Positions 1-7,258 of a DNA stretch of 64,000 nucleotides are shown here, one piece after another. The notes beneath the pieces are model-generated. The model ran no database searches and was not told the DNA's origin. It was given only the letters and a program-made list of their open reading frames with translations. The DNA comes from Bacteroidales bacterium UBA3808 (lineage in GTDB: Bacteria; Bacteroidota; Bacteroidia; Bacteroidales; Paludibacteraceae): the NCBI GenBank assembly GCA_002369075.1, contig DFEG01000044.1:1-64000 (forward strand). The letters run 5' to 3'. Every line of letters starts with the position of its first letter. The stretch's first letter is position 1. Position numbers and translations under genes: made by a program.

Positions 1-215
1 GCGCGGAGACCGAACCGCGGGAAGGTGGAGAAGAACGTCAGATCGACCTCTCCTATCTCGTGCTCGGCAGTAATGAACTTATCCGCTGCCTGGCGGGCGA
101 TGGGTGTCAGCCGCTCGGGCGTGAAGACCACGTATATAGCGATGGTTGCCACCGCTACTACAGCCAGCACAACGCCCAGAAGCGTCCAGCCGATTATTTT
201 GAAAGCACGTTTCAT
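1..215 (-). CDS. AsmA-like family protein, N-terminal part (runs off the window)
   Basis: Only the first 71 or so codons are present; the gene runs off the left edge. The protein starts MKRAFKIIGW, has one strong membrane span at about residues 7-30, then PERLTPIARQAADKF and an EIGEVDLTFFSTFPRFGL segment. An N-terminal anchor followed by 'PERLTPI' and 'VDLTFFSTFP.FGL' is the usual opening of Bacteroidota AsmA-like proteins, long bridge-like envelope proteins tied to lipid transport or outer-membrane assembly. The ATG at 213-215 is four bases after the stop of the lipoprotein gene, so the two are probably co-transcribed. Family call rests on the N-terminus only. Confidence 0.7.
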   Translation of the reverse strand, partial: MKRAFKIIGWTLLGVVLAVVAVATIAIYVVFTPERLTPIARQAADKFITAEHEIGEVDLTFFSTFPRFGLR

Positions 216-219
216 GGGA

Positions 220-660
220 TTATTGTTTCGTGAAACTTACTTTTTCGTTCTTGTAACCCTTCAGATAATAGGTTAACCTGGAACTGTTCAGAGCCGTTAC
301 GACATACACTTTCGGGATATCCGCCCAGCCCTGGTTCATCTTATTGATCTCCAGCAGTTCGTCTGCCGAGAGTTGGTACATAAACCAGCCGTTGCCGTGC
401 TTGTCCGCCAACACATCCGACTCCAACACTTCCAGTCCTTGACTATCATCCAAATCCCACTCGTAGCCCCATAGATAGCCGGCTTTGAGGTCTGCCGCGG
501 ATTCGGTTGTAAAACGCACGTAGTGTTGCGTGCCATCTTCCAACCACTTGCCTTGCAGGTCACTCAGGGAATACGAAGGCGTATTCTTATTGAACATGTC
601 GCAGCTCGCCAAGGCTGCAGCGACAAAGGCAAGGAACAGAAATTGAATTGATTTTCTCAT
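220..660 (-). CDS. small lipoprotein, lipocalin-like
   Basis: A 146-residue protein with a lipoprotein signal: a basic start (MRKS), a hydrophobic core and the lipobox LASC with Cys20 as the lipidated residue. The mature part begins with a linker and then LQGKWLEDG, the kind of G-x-W strand found at the start of small lipocalin-like Bacteroidota lipoproteins, followed by alternating beta-rich sequence (HYVRFTT, WGYEWDL, LTYYLKGY). Probably an envelope protein facing the periplasm or surface. It sits 2 bp after ileS and 4 bp before the AsmA-like gene, so it may ride on the ileS transcript. No enzymatic residues are evident; the lipocalin assignment is inference from the strand pattern. Confidence 0.75.
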   Translation of the reverse strand: MRKSIQFLFLAFVAAALASCDMFNKNTPSYSLSDLQGKWLEDGTQHYVRFTTESAADLKAGYLWGYEWDLDDSQGLEVLESDVLADKHGNGWFMYQLSADELLEINKMNQGWADIPKVYVVTALNSSRLTYYLKGYKNEKVSFTKQ

Positions 661-662
661 GA

Positions 663-3600
663 TTATGCTTTAGTTATGTTAATCTTAACCGTGTAATTAT
701 CCATTTCGAGTTGCTCGGAGAACTCCGAGAACTCAGAAAGACTCAAAGAAGTAGCCAGTACTTGGCTCTTGATGTAATCGGCACAATGCAGCACGGCGTT
801 GTGTATCTCGGGCTTGTCTTCCAACGTAATAGCGATGCGGTCGGTAATCTCCAGACCGGAAGACTTACGGAGGTTCTGAATGCGGTTGATGAGTTCGCGC
901 GCTATACCTTCTTCGATCAGTTCGTCGGTCAGTTCGATGTCGAGCGCGATCGTCAGAATACCGTTGTTCGCTACCAACCAGCCCGGCATGTCTTCCGTCA
1001 AAATTTCCACATCCTCTGCAATCAGTTGATAGTTGACAGTTGACAGTTGATAGTTGCCTTCCGCCTCCATCTGCGCGATCTGGTCCTGGGTCATGGCTCC
1101 GATCTCGGCAGCTACGGCTTTCATGTTCGCGCCGACTTTCTTACCGAGCACTTTGAAGTTCGGTTTGATCTTCTTGACGAGCTTGATCTCGCTCTGCTCA
1201 GCGGGTACTACGACGAGTTCCTTCACGTTCACCTCGGATTTGATGAGGTCGGCTACGTGGAGCAGAGCATTAGTGGTCTCCTGATCGGGCGTCGGGATGA
1301 CGGCACGTTGCAGCGGCTGACGCACGTTCTTCTCGGCGCGCTTGCGGAGCGAGAGAATAGTAGAGGTAGCCTGCTGCGCGAGATACATTTGGCGCTCAAG
1401 GGTCTTGTCTATCAGTGCTTCGTCGGCTTTGGGCCAAGTGCTTAAATGCACGGTTTCATCGGTCAAATCGCGGTAGAGGCGGTCGGCATAGAAGGGTGCG
1501 TTCGGCGCCATGAGTTGGGCTACGGTCTTGAGGCAGGTGTAGAGGGTCTCATAAGCTGCTTGTTTGTCAGCATCCATCTCACCTCCCCAGAAACGCTTGC
1601 GGTTGAGGCGCACGTACCAGTTAGAGAGATCGTCCTGCACGAAATCCGAGATAGCTCGTCCAGCTTTGGTCGGTTCGTATGCCTCGTAGGCTTCGGTGAC
1701 CTCTTTGATGAGCGAATTGAGTTTAGAGAGAACCCAACGGTCGATTTCAGAGAGTACCAACGTAGGCTTTGACTGTCGGTTGACCGTCGGTTGACCGTCG
1801 GTATTCGAAGCAGGTTGCCACTTATCCACATTGGCGTAGAGCGCAAAGAAACCGTAGGTGTTATAGAGGGTGCCGAAGAACTTACGGCGCACCTCGTCCA
1901 CTCCCTCGGGATCGAACTTGAGGTTCTCCCACGGGCTGGAGTTGGTGAGCATGTACCAGCGTACCGGGTCGGCGCCGTAGGTATCCAGTGCCCCAAAGGG
2001 ATCGACGGCGTTGCCGAGGCGTTTGGACATCTTGTTGCCGTTCTTATCGAGGACGAGACCGTTGGAGATGACGTTTTTGTACGCCACCTTACCCTCAATC
2101 ATCGTGTGGATAGCGTGGAGCGTGAAGAACCATCCGCGTGTCTGGTCCACGCCCTCGGAGATGAAGTCCGCCGTGCGGGGCAGGTCCGCGTTCTCGAAGG
2201 GGTAGTGGTTCTGTGCGTACGGCATTGCGCCCGAGTCGAACCATACATCGATGAGGTCGAGCTCGCGTTTCATGGGTTTGCCGGAGGGCGAAACGAGAAC
2301 GATGGAGTCCACGTACGGGCGGTGGAGGTCAATGACGGAGGGGTCATAGTTCGCCTTGGAATAATCGCCTACTTTATGGTTCGGCCATGGGTTCGCTTTC
2401 ATGAAGCCCGCCTTGACAGATTTGTCGATTTCATCGAACAATTCCGCGATGGAACCGATGCATATTTCTTCTGTTCCATCCTCGGTGCGCCAGATCGGCA
2501 GCGGGGTGCCCCAATAACGGGAGCGGGAGAGGTTCCAGTCGTTGAGGTTATTGAGCCACTGACCGAAACGGCCTGTACCCGTCGATTCCGGCTGCCAGTT
2601 AATGGTCTTATTGAGGGCGATCATCTCCTCACGCGCTTTGGTCGATTTGATAAACCACGAGTCGAGCGGGTAGTACAGCACGGGTTTGTCGGTACGCCAG
2701 CAATGGGGGTACGAGTGTACGTGCTTCTCCGTGCGGAGGAGACGGCCGTCGGCTTTCATCTCCAGACAGAGGTGAAGGTCAAGCGACTCGGCTTTGGCAG
2801 CCGCAGCCTCGTCGTATTTGCCGTCCACAGTAAACTGCGGGTCGTAGGCGTTCTTTACCCATCGGCCGGCGTAACGGCGATAGAGTTCGTCGTTGACATT
2901 CGCTTTGTACCACTCCTCGTCAAGGTCTTCTACTTTCCAATATTTACCTGTGAAATCGACCATCGGACGCGGACCGTTGTTCTTGGTCTGCATATACAGC
3001 CCCGGCACGCCGGCAGCATCAGCTACCTTCTTATCGTCCGCACCAAAGGTCGGGGCGATATGCACGATACCCGTACCGTCTTCGGTGGTCACGTAGTCAC
3101 CAGGGATGACTTTGAAGGCACCCTCACCCGGGTTGACCCACGGGAAGAGAGGTTCGTACTCCAAGCCGACGAGGTCTGCGCCTTTGCCTTTCCAGACGAT
3201 CTTCGGCTCTAACGGTTTGCCTTCTTCGTCCACGCCGCAGAGGTCTTTAGCGTACGCAGAGAGGCGTGCCTCAGCGAGAATAACATGGTCCCCATTCGGA
3301 GTCTCCACCTCCACATAATCTATCTTCGGACCCACACAAAGGGCGGTGTTGGAAGGGAGCGTCCACGGGGTTGTCGTCCAAGCGATGATATAAGTAGAAA
3401 GACCGCTGCGCTCAAAGTCGAAAGAAGAAAGCCCTTTTCCTCTTACTTTGAACCTCGCCGTGCAGGTCAGGTCCTTCACATCGCGGTAGCAACCGGGCTG
3501 GTTGAGCTCGTGGGAAGAGAGGCCGGTACCTGCAGCAGGCGAGTACGGCTGAATCGTGTAGCCCTTATAGAGATAACCCTTCTTGTAGAGCTCTTTGAGC

Positions 3601-4088
3601 AGATACCAAAGGGTCTCGATGTACTTGTTGTCGTAGGTGATATAGGGATCGTCGAGATCAACCCAGTAGCCCATCTGCTTGGTGAGGTTGGTCCACTCCT
3701 TGGTGTATTTCATCACCTCGCGGCGGCAGGCGGCGTTGTACTCGTCCACACTGATCTTCTTGCCGATATCTTCCTTGGTGATGCCTAACATCTTCTCCAC
3801 GCCAAGTTCCACCGGCAGACCGTGGGTATCCCATCCGGCCTTGCGGCGTACCTGATAGCCCTGCATCGTTTTGAAACGGCAGAAGGTGTCCTTGATGGTA
3901 CGCGCCATAACATGGTGGATACCCGGCATGCCGTTCGCCGAAGGAGGTCCCTCAAAGAAGAGGAACTGCGGATGTCCCTCGCGGGTGGATACACTCTTTT
4001 CAAATAAATTCTCTTTCTCCCATTGCTCCAGCACTTCTTTGCTCAGTGCGGGCAAATCCAGTCGTTTGTATTCGTTAAATTTCTTCAT
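663..4088 (-). CDS. ileS: isoleucyl-tRNA synthetase with an altered HIGH motif
   Basis: A 1141-residue class I aminoacyl-tRNA synthetase that charges tRNA-Ile. The start at 4088 (MKKFNEYKRL) fits the family; an upstream in-frame extension to 4130 is unlikely because it comes too close to the promoter. Seen: GPPSANG at 47-53, GWDTHGLPVE (the Ile/Val/Leu-type motif), the editing-domain stretch, KMSKRLGN of the KMSKS loop and an anticodon-binding C-terminal half. It is about 200 residues longer than the E. coli type and lacks an obvious C-terminal Cys-rich zinc knuckle, so it looks like the eukaryote-like (type 2) form. Oddities: the HIGH signature reads GIHH at residues 56-59, and two short repeat-derived peptides are inserted in frame (DGQPTVNRQS near 1768-1803 and NYQLSTVNYQL near 1024-1056). 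Confidence 0.97.
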   Translation of the reverse strand: MKKFNEYKRLDLPALSKEVLEQWEKENLFEKSVSTREGHPQFLFFEGPPSANGMPGIHHVMARTIKDTFCRFKTMQGYQVRRKAGWDTHGLPVELGVEKMLGITKEDIGKKISVDEYNAACRREVMKYTKEWTNLTKQMGYWVDLDDPYITYDNKYIETLWYLLKELYKKGYLYKGYTIQPYSPAAGTGLSSHELNQPGCYRDVKDLTCTARFKVRGKGLSSFDFERSGLSTYIIAWTTTPWTLPSNTALCVGPKIDYVEVETPNGDHVILAEARLSAYAKDLCGVDEEGKPLEPKIVWKGKGADLVGLEYEPLFPWVNPGEGAFKVIPGDYVTTEDGTGIVHIAPTFGADDKKVADAAGVPGLYMQTKNNGPRPMVDFTGKYWKVEDLDEEWYKANVNDELYRRYAGRWVKNAYDPQFTVDGKYDEAAAAKAESLDLHLCLEMKADGRLLRTEKHVHSYPHCWRTDKPVLYYPLDSWFIKSTKAREEMIALNKTINWQPESTGTGRFGQWLNNLNDWNLSRSRYWGTPLPIWRTEDGTEEICIGSIAELFDEIDKSVKAGFMKANPWPNHKVGDYSKANYDPSVIDLHRPYVDSIVLVSPSGKPMKRELDLIDVWFDSGAMPYAQNHYPFENADLPRTADFISEGVDQTRGWFFTLHAIHTMIEGKVAYKNVISNGLVLDKNGNKMSKRLGNAVDPFGALDTYGADPVRWYMLTNSSPWENLKFDPEGVDEVRRKFFGTLYNTYGFFALYANVDKWQPASNTDGQPTVNRQSKPTLVLSEIDRWVLSKLNSLIKEVTEAYEAYEPTKAGRAISDFVQDDLSNWYVRLNRKRFWGGEMDADKQAAYETLYTCLKTVAQLMAPNAPFYADRLYRDLTDETVHLSTWPKADEALIDKTLERQMYLAQQATSTILSLRKRAEKNVRQPLQRAVIPTPDQETTNALLHVADLIKSEVNVKELVVVPAEQSEIKLVKKIKPNFKVLGKKVGANMKAVAAEIGAMTQDQIAQMEAEGNYQLSTVNYQLIAEDVEILTEDMPGWLVANNGILTIALDIELTDELIEEGIARELINRIQNLRKSSGLEITDRIAITLEDKPEIHNAVLHCADYIKSQVLATSLSLSEFSEFSEQLEMDNYTVKINITKA

Positions 4089-4127
4089 TATTGTATGATA
4101 AATCGTTTGCAAGCCGTAAAACGGCTG

Positions 4128-4158
4128 CAAAGGTAGTAAAAAAAACTGACATACGCAA
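4128..4158 (-). promoter_or_regulatory. Bacteroidota-type promoter of ileS
   Basis: On the minus strand a TTG (4156-4158) is followed after 20 bp by TACCTTTG (4128-4135), the Bacteroidota -33/-7 pattern. Just downstream the transcript would begin with a small hairpin (AGCCGT/ACGGCT around 4112-4126), which may protect the 5' end. No Shine-Dalgarno sequence is present before the ileS ATG. Confidence 0.8.
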
Positions 4159-4175
4159 ATAAAAAGGGTGTTTTG

Positions 4176-5519
4176 TCAATTTTTCGCCCCTTGGAGGCTC
4201 TTTCGGGCAGTCAGGAGAACGATGACGGCAGTGATGGCGGAGAGGGTGTCGCTCACGGGGATGGACCACCAAACGCCGTTGACGGGGTCGGTGAAGAAGC
4301 GCGGCAGGAGGAGCGCCATCGGAATGAGGTAGATCACCTGTCTGGTGAGGGAGAGGAAGATGGCTTTGCCTGCCTTCCCGACGGAGGTAAAGAGGTTACC
4401 TGTGACCATCTGGAAACCGATGATGAGCATTGAGCTGCAGATGACCCGCATGGGGTGGATTGTTCGGGCGATGAGTTCGGGGTCGTGGGTGAACATACGT
4501 GTCATCAGTTCAGGGAAACACTCGCCGAGGATAAAAACAAGCCCCATCACTCCGGTAGCGTACGCACAGGTGAGATAGAAGGACTGCTGCACGCGGTCAT
4601 AATGGCGCGCGCCGTAGTTATAGCCGGCTACCGGCTGCATTCCCTGGTTGAGGCCCATCACCATCATCGCGAAAATGAAGGTCAGCCGGTTAATCACGCC
4701 ATACGAAGCGATCGCCAGATCGCCGCCGAAGTTCTTGAGCTGGTTATTGATGATGATGACGACGAAACAGTGGGCGATGTTGTAGAGGAAAGGCGACATT
4801 CCGATGGCTAAAGCGCGGGTGGTGATATGCCGGTTCAATCGCCAAATTCCCCGATGAAATCGGACTAATTCGTTCGGGTCCATAAACTTGGTAAGCTGCC
4901 ATACAACCGCTACCGCCTGACTGATCACGGTCGCCAATGCGGCTCCGCGGACACCCATGTCGAGGCCGAAAATGAAGATCGGGTCCAAGATGATATTGAT
5001 GACGACGGCAACGATGGTGGCGGTCATTGAGAACCGGGGATGCCCTGCGGAACGGAGCAGGGCGTTCAGACCGAAATAGATGTGCGTCAGGATGTTTCCG
5101 TAGAGGATGATCTCCATGTATTCATGGGCATACACGATGGTGTCCTCGCTGGCGCCGAAGGCATACAGAATAGGATCCAACCAGATCAGTCCGGCGGTCA
5201 TGACGATGGCGGAGAGGATGATGTTCATCACAATCACATTACCCAGCACCCTGTTGGCGCGCTCGTAGTCTTTCTCGCCCAAGTAAATCGCCAGGAGCGA
5301 CGAAGCACCCACGCCCACCAGACTGCCGAACGCCGCACAGATATCCATGAACGGCTTGGCCACCGTCAGCGCCCCTAACGCCAGCGCACCGCAGCCATGC
5401 CCGATATAAATGCTATCCACTATGTTGTACAGCGAAGTAGCCGTCATGGCGATGATGGCGGGCAGCGCGTACTTCCATAGCAGTTTATGTACCGGAGCTG
5501 TGCCGAGGTCGGAGGTCAT
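4176..5519 (-). CDS. MATE family multidrug/Na+ efflux transporter
   Basis: A 447-residue inner-membrane protein with about twelve hydrophobic spans. It opens with HKLLWKYALPAIIAMTATSLYNIVDSIYIG split over the first span, the classic MATE start, and the second half repeats it as IGMSPFLYNIAHC and GVINRLTFIFAMM..GLNQGMQPV..YNYGA, the hallmark of the family's internal duplication. Such proteins export cationic drugs or metabolites by H+ or Na+ antiport. It lies downstream of apbC (60 bp gap filled by a small tandem repeat) and upstream of the ileS promoter, on the same strand as both. The natural substrate cannot be read from sequence. Confidence 0.93.
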   Translation of the reverse strand: MTSDLGTAPVHKLLWKYALPAIIAMTATSLYNIVDSIYIGHGCGALALGALTVAKPFMDICAAFGSLVGVGASSLLAIYLGEKDYERANRVLGNVIVMNIILSAIVMTAGLIWLDPILYAFGASEDTIVYAHEYMEIILYGNILTHIYFGLNALLRSAGHPRFSMTATIVAVVINIILDPIFIFGLDMGVRGAALATVISQAVAVVWQLTKFMDPNELVRFHRGIWRLNRHITTRALAIGMSPFLYNIAHCFVVIIINNQLKNFGGDLAIASYGVINRLTFIFAMMVMGLNQGMQPVAGYNYGARHYDRVQQSFYLTCAYATGVMGLVFILGECFPELMTRMFTHDPELIARTIHPMRVICSSMLIIGFQMVTGNLFTSVGKAGKAIFLSLTRQVIYLIPMALLLPRFFTDPVNGVWWSIPVSDTLSAITAVIVLLTARKSLQGAKN

Positions 5520-5525
5520 ATTAAA

Positions 5526-5586
5526 GGCTAAAGGTTAGTGGTTATGGGCTAAAGGGGGCTAAAGGTTAGTGGTTATGGGCTAAAGG
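5526..5586. repeat. two-copy 30-bp tandem repeat between MATE and apbC genes
   Basis: Two exact copies of a 30-bp unit built from the words ggctaaagg and ttagtggttatggg start at 5526 and 5557. The second copy covers the apbC stop codon. It belongs to the class of low-complexity word repeats seen elsewhere in the window. Confidence 0.85.
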
Positions 5587-6632
5587 TTATGGGTGATTTT
5601 TTGTACGATGGAATCGAAGAAAGTTGCAGCCGGGTGTCCCTCTTGCAGGACGATCGGCATGCCTTCGTCACCGCCCTCCCGGATGGATTGTACGAGGGGT
5701 ACCTGACCGAGGAGAGGAACGTGCAGTTCTTCCGCCAACTTCTTGCCGCCGTCTTTGCCGAAGATATAGTATTTGTTTTCGGGTAATTCGGCAGGGGTGA
5801 ACCACGCCATATTCTCGATGAGACCGAGGATTTCTACATTCACTTTCTCGTTCCGAAACATCTCCACACCTTTGCGTGCATCGACGAGTGCGACGGGTTG
5901 CGGCGTGGTGACCACAATGACACCCGTCAGCTGCAGTTCGCTGATGAGGGTGAGGTGAATATCGCTCGTTCCGGGCGGTAAGTCGATGAGGAAATAATCC
6001 AACTCACCCCAGTTGGCATCTTCGATAAGCTGTTTGAGGGCATTGGACGCCATTCCTCCGCGCCAGATGACCGCTTGCTCCGGATCGACGAAGAAACCGA
6101 TGGAGAGCATCTTCACGCCGTATTGCTCGATGGGTTCGATGAGCGTTCTTCCGCCGATTTCAACGGAATAAGGCCGGCAGTCCTCTACGTGGAACATCTT
6201 GGGCATCGAGGGTCCGTGTATATCGGCGTCGAGCAGTCCTACGCGGTACCCGGCTTTGGCGAGCGCCACGGCGAGGTTGGCGGTGACGGTCGATTTGCCT
6301 ACTCCGCCCTTACCGCTGTGGATAGCGATGATGTGCTTGGCATGGATGGGTGAATCGGTCTTTTGACTTTCTACTTTTGACTTTTGACCAATTATCTTCA
6401 CATGGATATGCGCCACCACGTTAGGATCGACATAAGTCTGGAGAGCCGCCTCGGCAGCCTTCAGTACGGATTTTTGGAAAGGGTCGTTCTCTTTCCGGAA
6501 GATAAGCGAAAAGGACACCTCAAAGCCGGAGATGCGGATATCATCCTCGAGCATGCCGCTCTCGATGAGGTCTTTGCCCGTTCCCGGGTAGCGTACATGG
6601 CGCAGGGCGTCTATTATCTGTTGCGGATACAT
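5580..6632 (-). CDS. apbC: Mrp/NBP35-type iron-sulfur cluster carrier ATPase
   Basis: A 350-residue cytosolic P-loop ATPase thought to hold and deliver Fe-S clusters. The N-terminal DUF59/MIP18-like domain covers about residues 1-85, then comes the deviant Walker A motif GKGGVGKST, the switch segment ADIHGPSMP and the Walker B-like DYFLIDLPPGTSD. The usual C-terminal CxxC of some Mrp proteins is not seen. Between the two domains is QKSKVESQKTD, encoded by a run of the word gtcaaaag/gtagaaa (6359-6391); this looks like an in-frame micro-repeat that lengthened the linker. The ATG follows a good promoter at 6679-6709 with a leader of about 40 nt. Confidence 0.95.
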   Translation of the reverse strand: MYPQQIIDALRHVRYPGTGKDLIESGMLEDDIRISGFEVSFSLIFRKENDPFQKSVLKAAEAALQTYVDPNVVAHIHVKIIGQKSKVESQKTDSPIHAKHIIAIHSGKGGVGKSTVTANLAVALAKAGYRVGLLDADIHGPSMPKMFHVEDCRPYSVEIGGRTLIEPIEQYGVKMLSIGFFVDPEQAVIWRGGMASNALKQLIEDANWGELDYFLIDLPPGTSDIHLTLISELQLTGVIVVTTPQPVALVDARKGVEMFRNEKVNVEILGLIENMAWFTPAELPENKYYIFGKDGGKKLAEELHVPLLGQVPLVQSIREGGDEGMPIVLQEGHPAATFFDSIVQKITHNL

Positions 6633-6678
6633 CTTTAAATTTACGATTTAGTCATTTACGATTTTCGAAAAACGGCTG

Positions 6679-6709
6679 CAAAGATAATAAAAATTTCTGA
6701 CATACGCAA
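6679..6709 (-). promoter_or_regulatory. Bacteroidota-type promoter of apbC
   Basis: Minus strand TTG at 6707-6709, a 20-bp spacer and TATCTTTG at 6679-6686. The layout matches the ileS promoter, including GCAGCCG directly after the -7 box. Confidence 0.8.
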
Positions 6710-6757
6710 GTGCGCATTCATTTTTCGTCTTTTTATTCAGATTTCCGTCACCAAAAT

Positions 6758-6831
6758 TTGCATATATCAATTTTTTTTTGTATCTTTGTATCGGATTTGA
6801 GAAAATTCTTAATCCGCCAAACTTGGCGGAT
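6758..6831 (+). promoter_or_regulatory. plus-strand promoter followed by a hairpin
   Basis: TTG at 6758-6760 and TATCTTTG at 6781-6788 with a 20-bp spacer make a full Bacteroidota promoter. About 20 nt into the transcript is a 9-bp stem, atccgccaa/ttggcggat (6812-6831), then a pyrimidine-rich stretch. No gene starts before potA at 7259, so this is either a long leader of the pot operon or a small RNA. Confidence 0.55.
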
Positions 6832-6872
6832 GCATCAAGTCCTTTTCCTTCCTTTCTCGTTCCGATGTCGTT

Positions 6873-7010
6873 AGCTTGGTAACCCACTAACGACCCACTA
6901 ATCACCCACTAATCACCCACTCTAAGTCTTACGAAAGAGCGAGGAGGACACCCCCCAGCCCCCTTTCAGAGGGGGAGAGCGGTGAGGGGAGGGTGAGGAA
7001 CGGGTTAGGA
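6873..7010. repeat. low-complexity word repeats in the apbC-potA gap
   Basis: Contains several copies of 'cccactaa(t)c' (about 6882-6920) and then a G/C-rich imperfect inverted block, ccccccagccccc...gggggagag and ggggagggtgagg (about 6949-7000). This second block resembles the repeat that in other Bacteroidota genomes is found both between genes and in frame in proteins (compare the DPSLKGG insert in PotA). No gene is supported here. Confidence 0.6.
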
Positions 7011-7053
7011 GACTGCCCCAAAAAGACAAAATGACAAAAATATGAAGAATTAT

Positions 7054-7084
7054 TTGTGTATTTCATTTTTTTGTAGTACCTTTG
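7054..7084 (+). promoter_or_regulatory. promoter of the pot operon
   Basis: TTG at 7054-7056, 20 bp, TACCTTTG at 7077-7084, followed by GCAGCCG as at ileS and apbC. It gives a leader of about 170 nt before potA, much longer than other leaders in the window. Confidence 0.8.
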
Positions 7085-7137
7085 CAGCCGAATTGTGCGC
7101 GTAAGCGTACGCTCGCGTCCGGCAAGGAGATTGCGAC

Positions 7138-7224
7138 ATGAAATTTGCTGTGCGCACATATACATAATGTTTAATTAAATTAACAATTTTTATGAATTAT
7201 TCGGAGTACAGAAACCCGATTTAG
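7138..7224 (+). promoter_or_regulatory. potA leader with short upstream reading frames
   Basis: Three tiny frames lie between the promoter and potA: ATG at 7138 encoding MKFAVRTYT with stop at 7165-7167, an overlapping MFN at 7167-7178, and [10 protein letters not shown] at 7192-7224. Each ends before the potA ATG. A near-direct repeat, cagaaacc(c)gat, follows at about 7209 and 7230. Polyamine genes in other organisms can be controlled by upstream frames, so a translational control role is possible, but this is inference; such short frames also arise by chance. Confidence 0.35.
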
Positions 7225-7258
7225 GGGCACAGAAACCGATCAAGTTTGTTTTAAGGAA

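Noticed and set aside
1791..3212. 473-codon open frame on the plus strand opposite ileS
   Set aside because: It lies fully antisense to the well-supported ileS gene, has no known motif, and reflects codon bias of the real gene.
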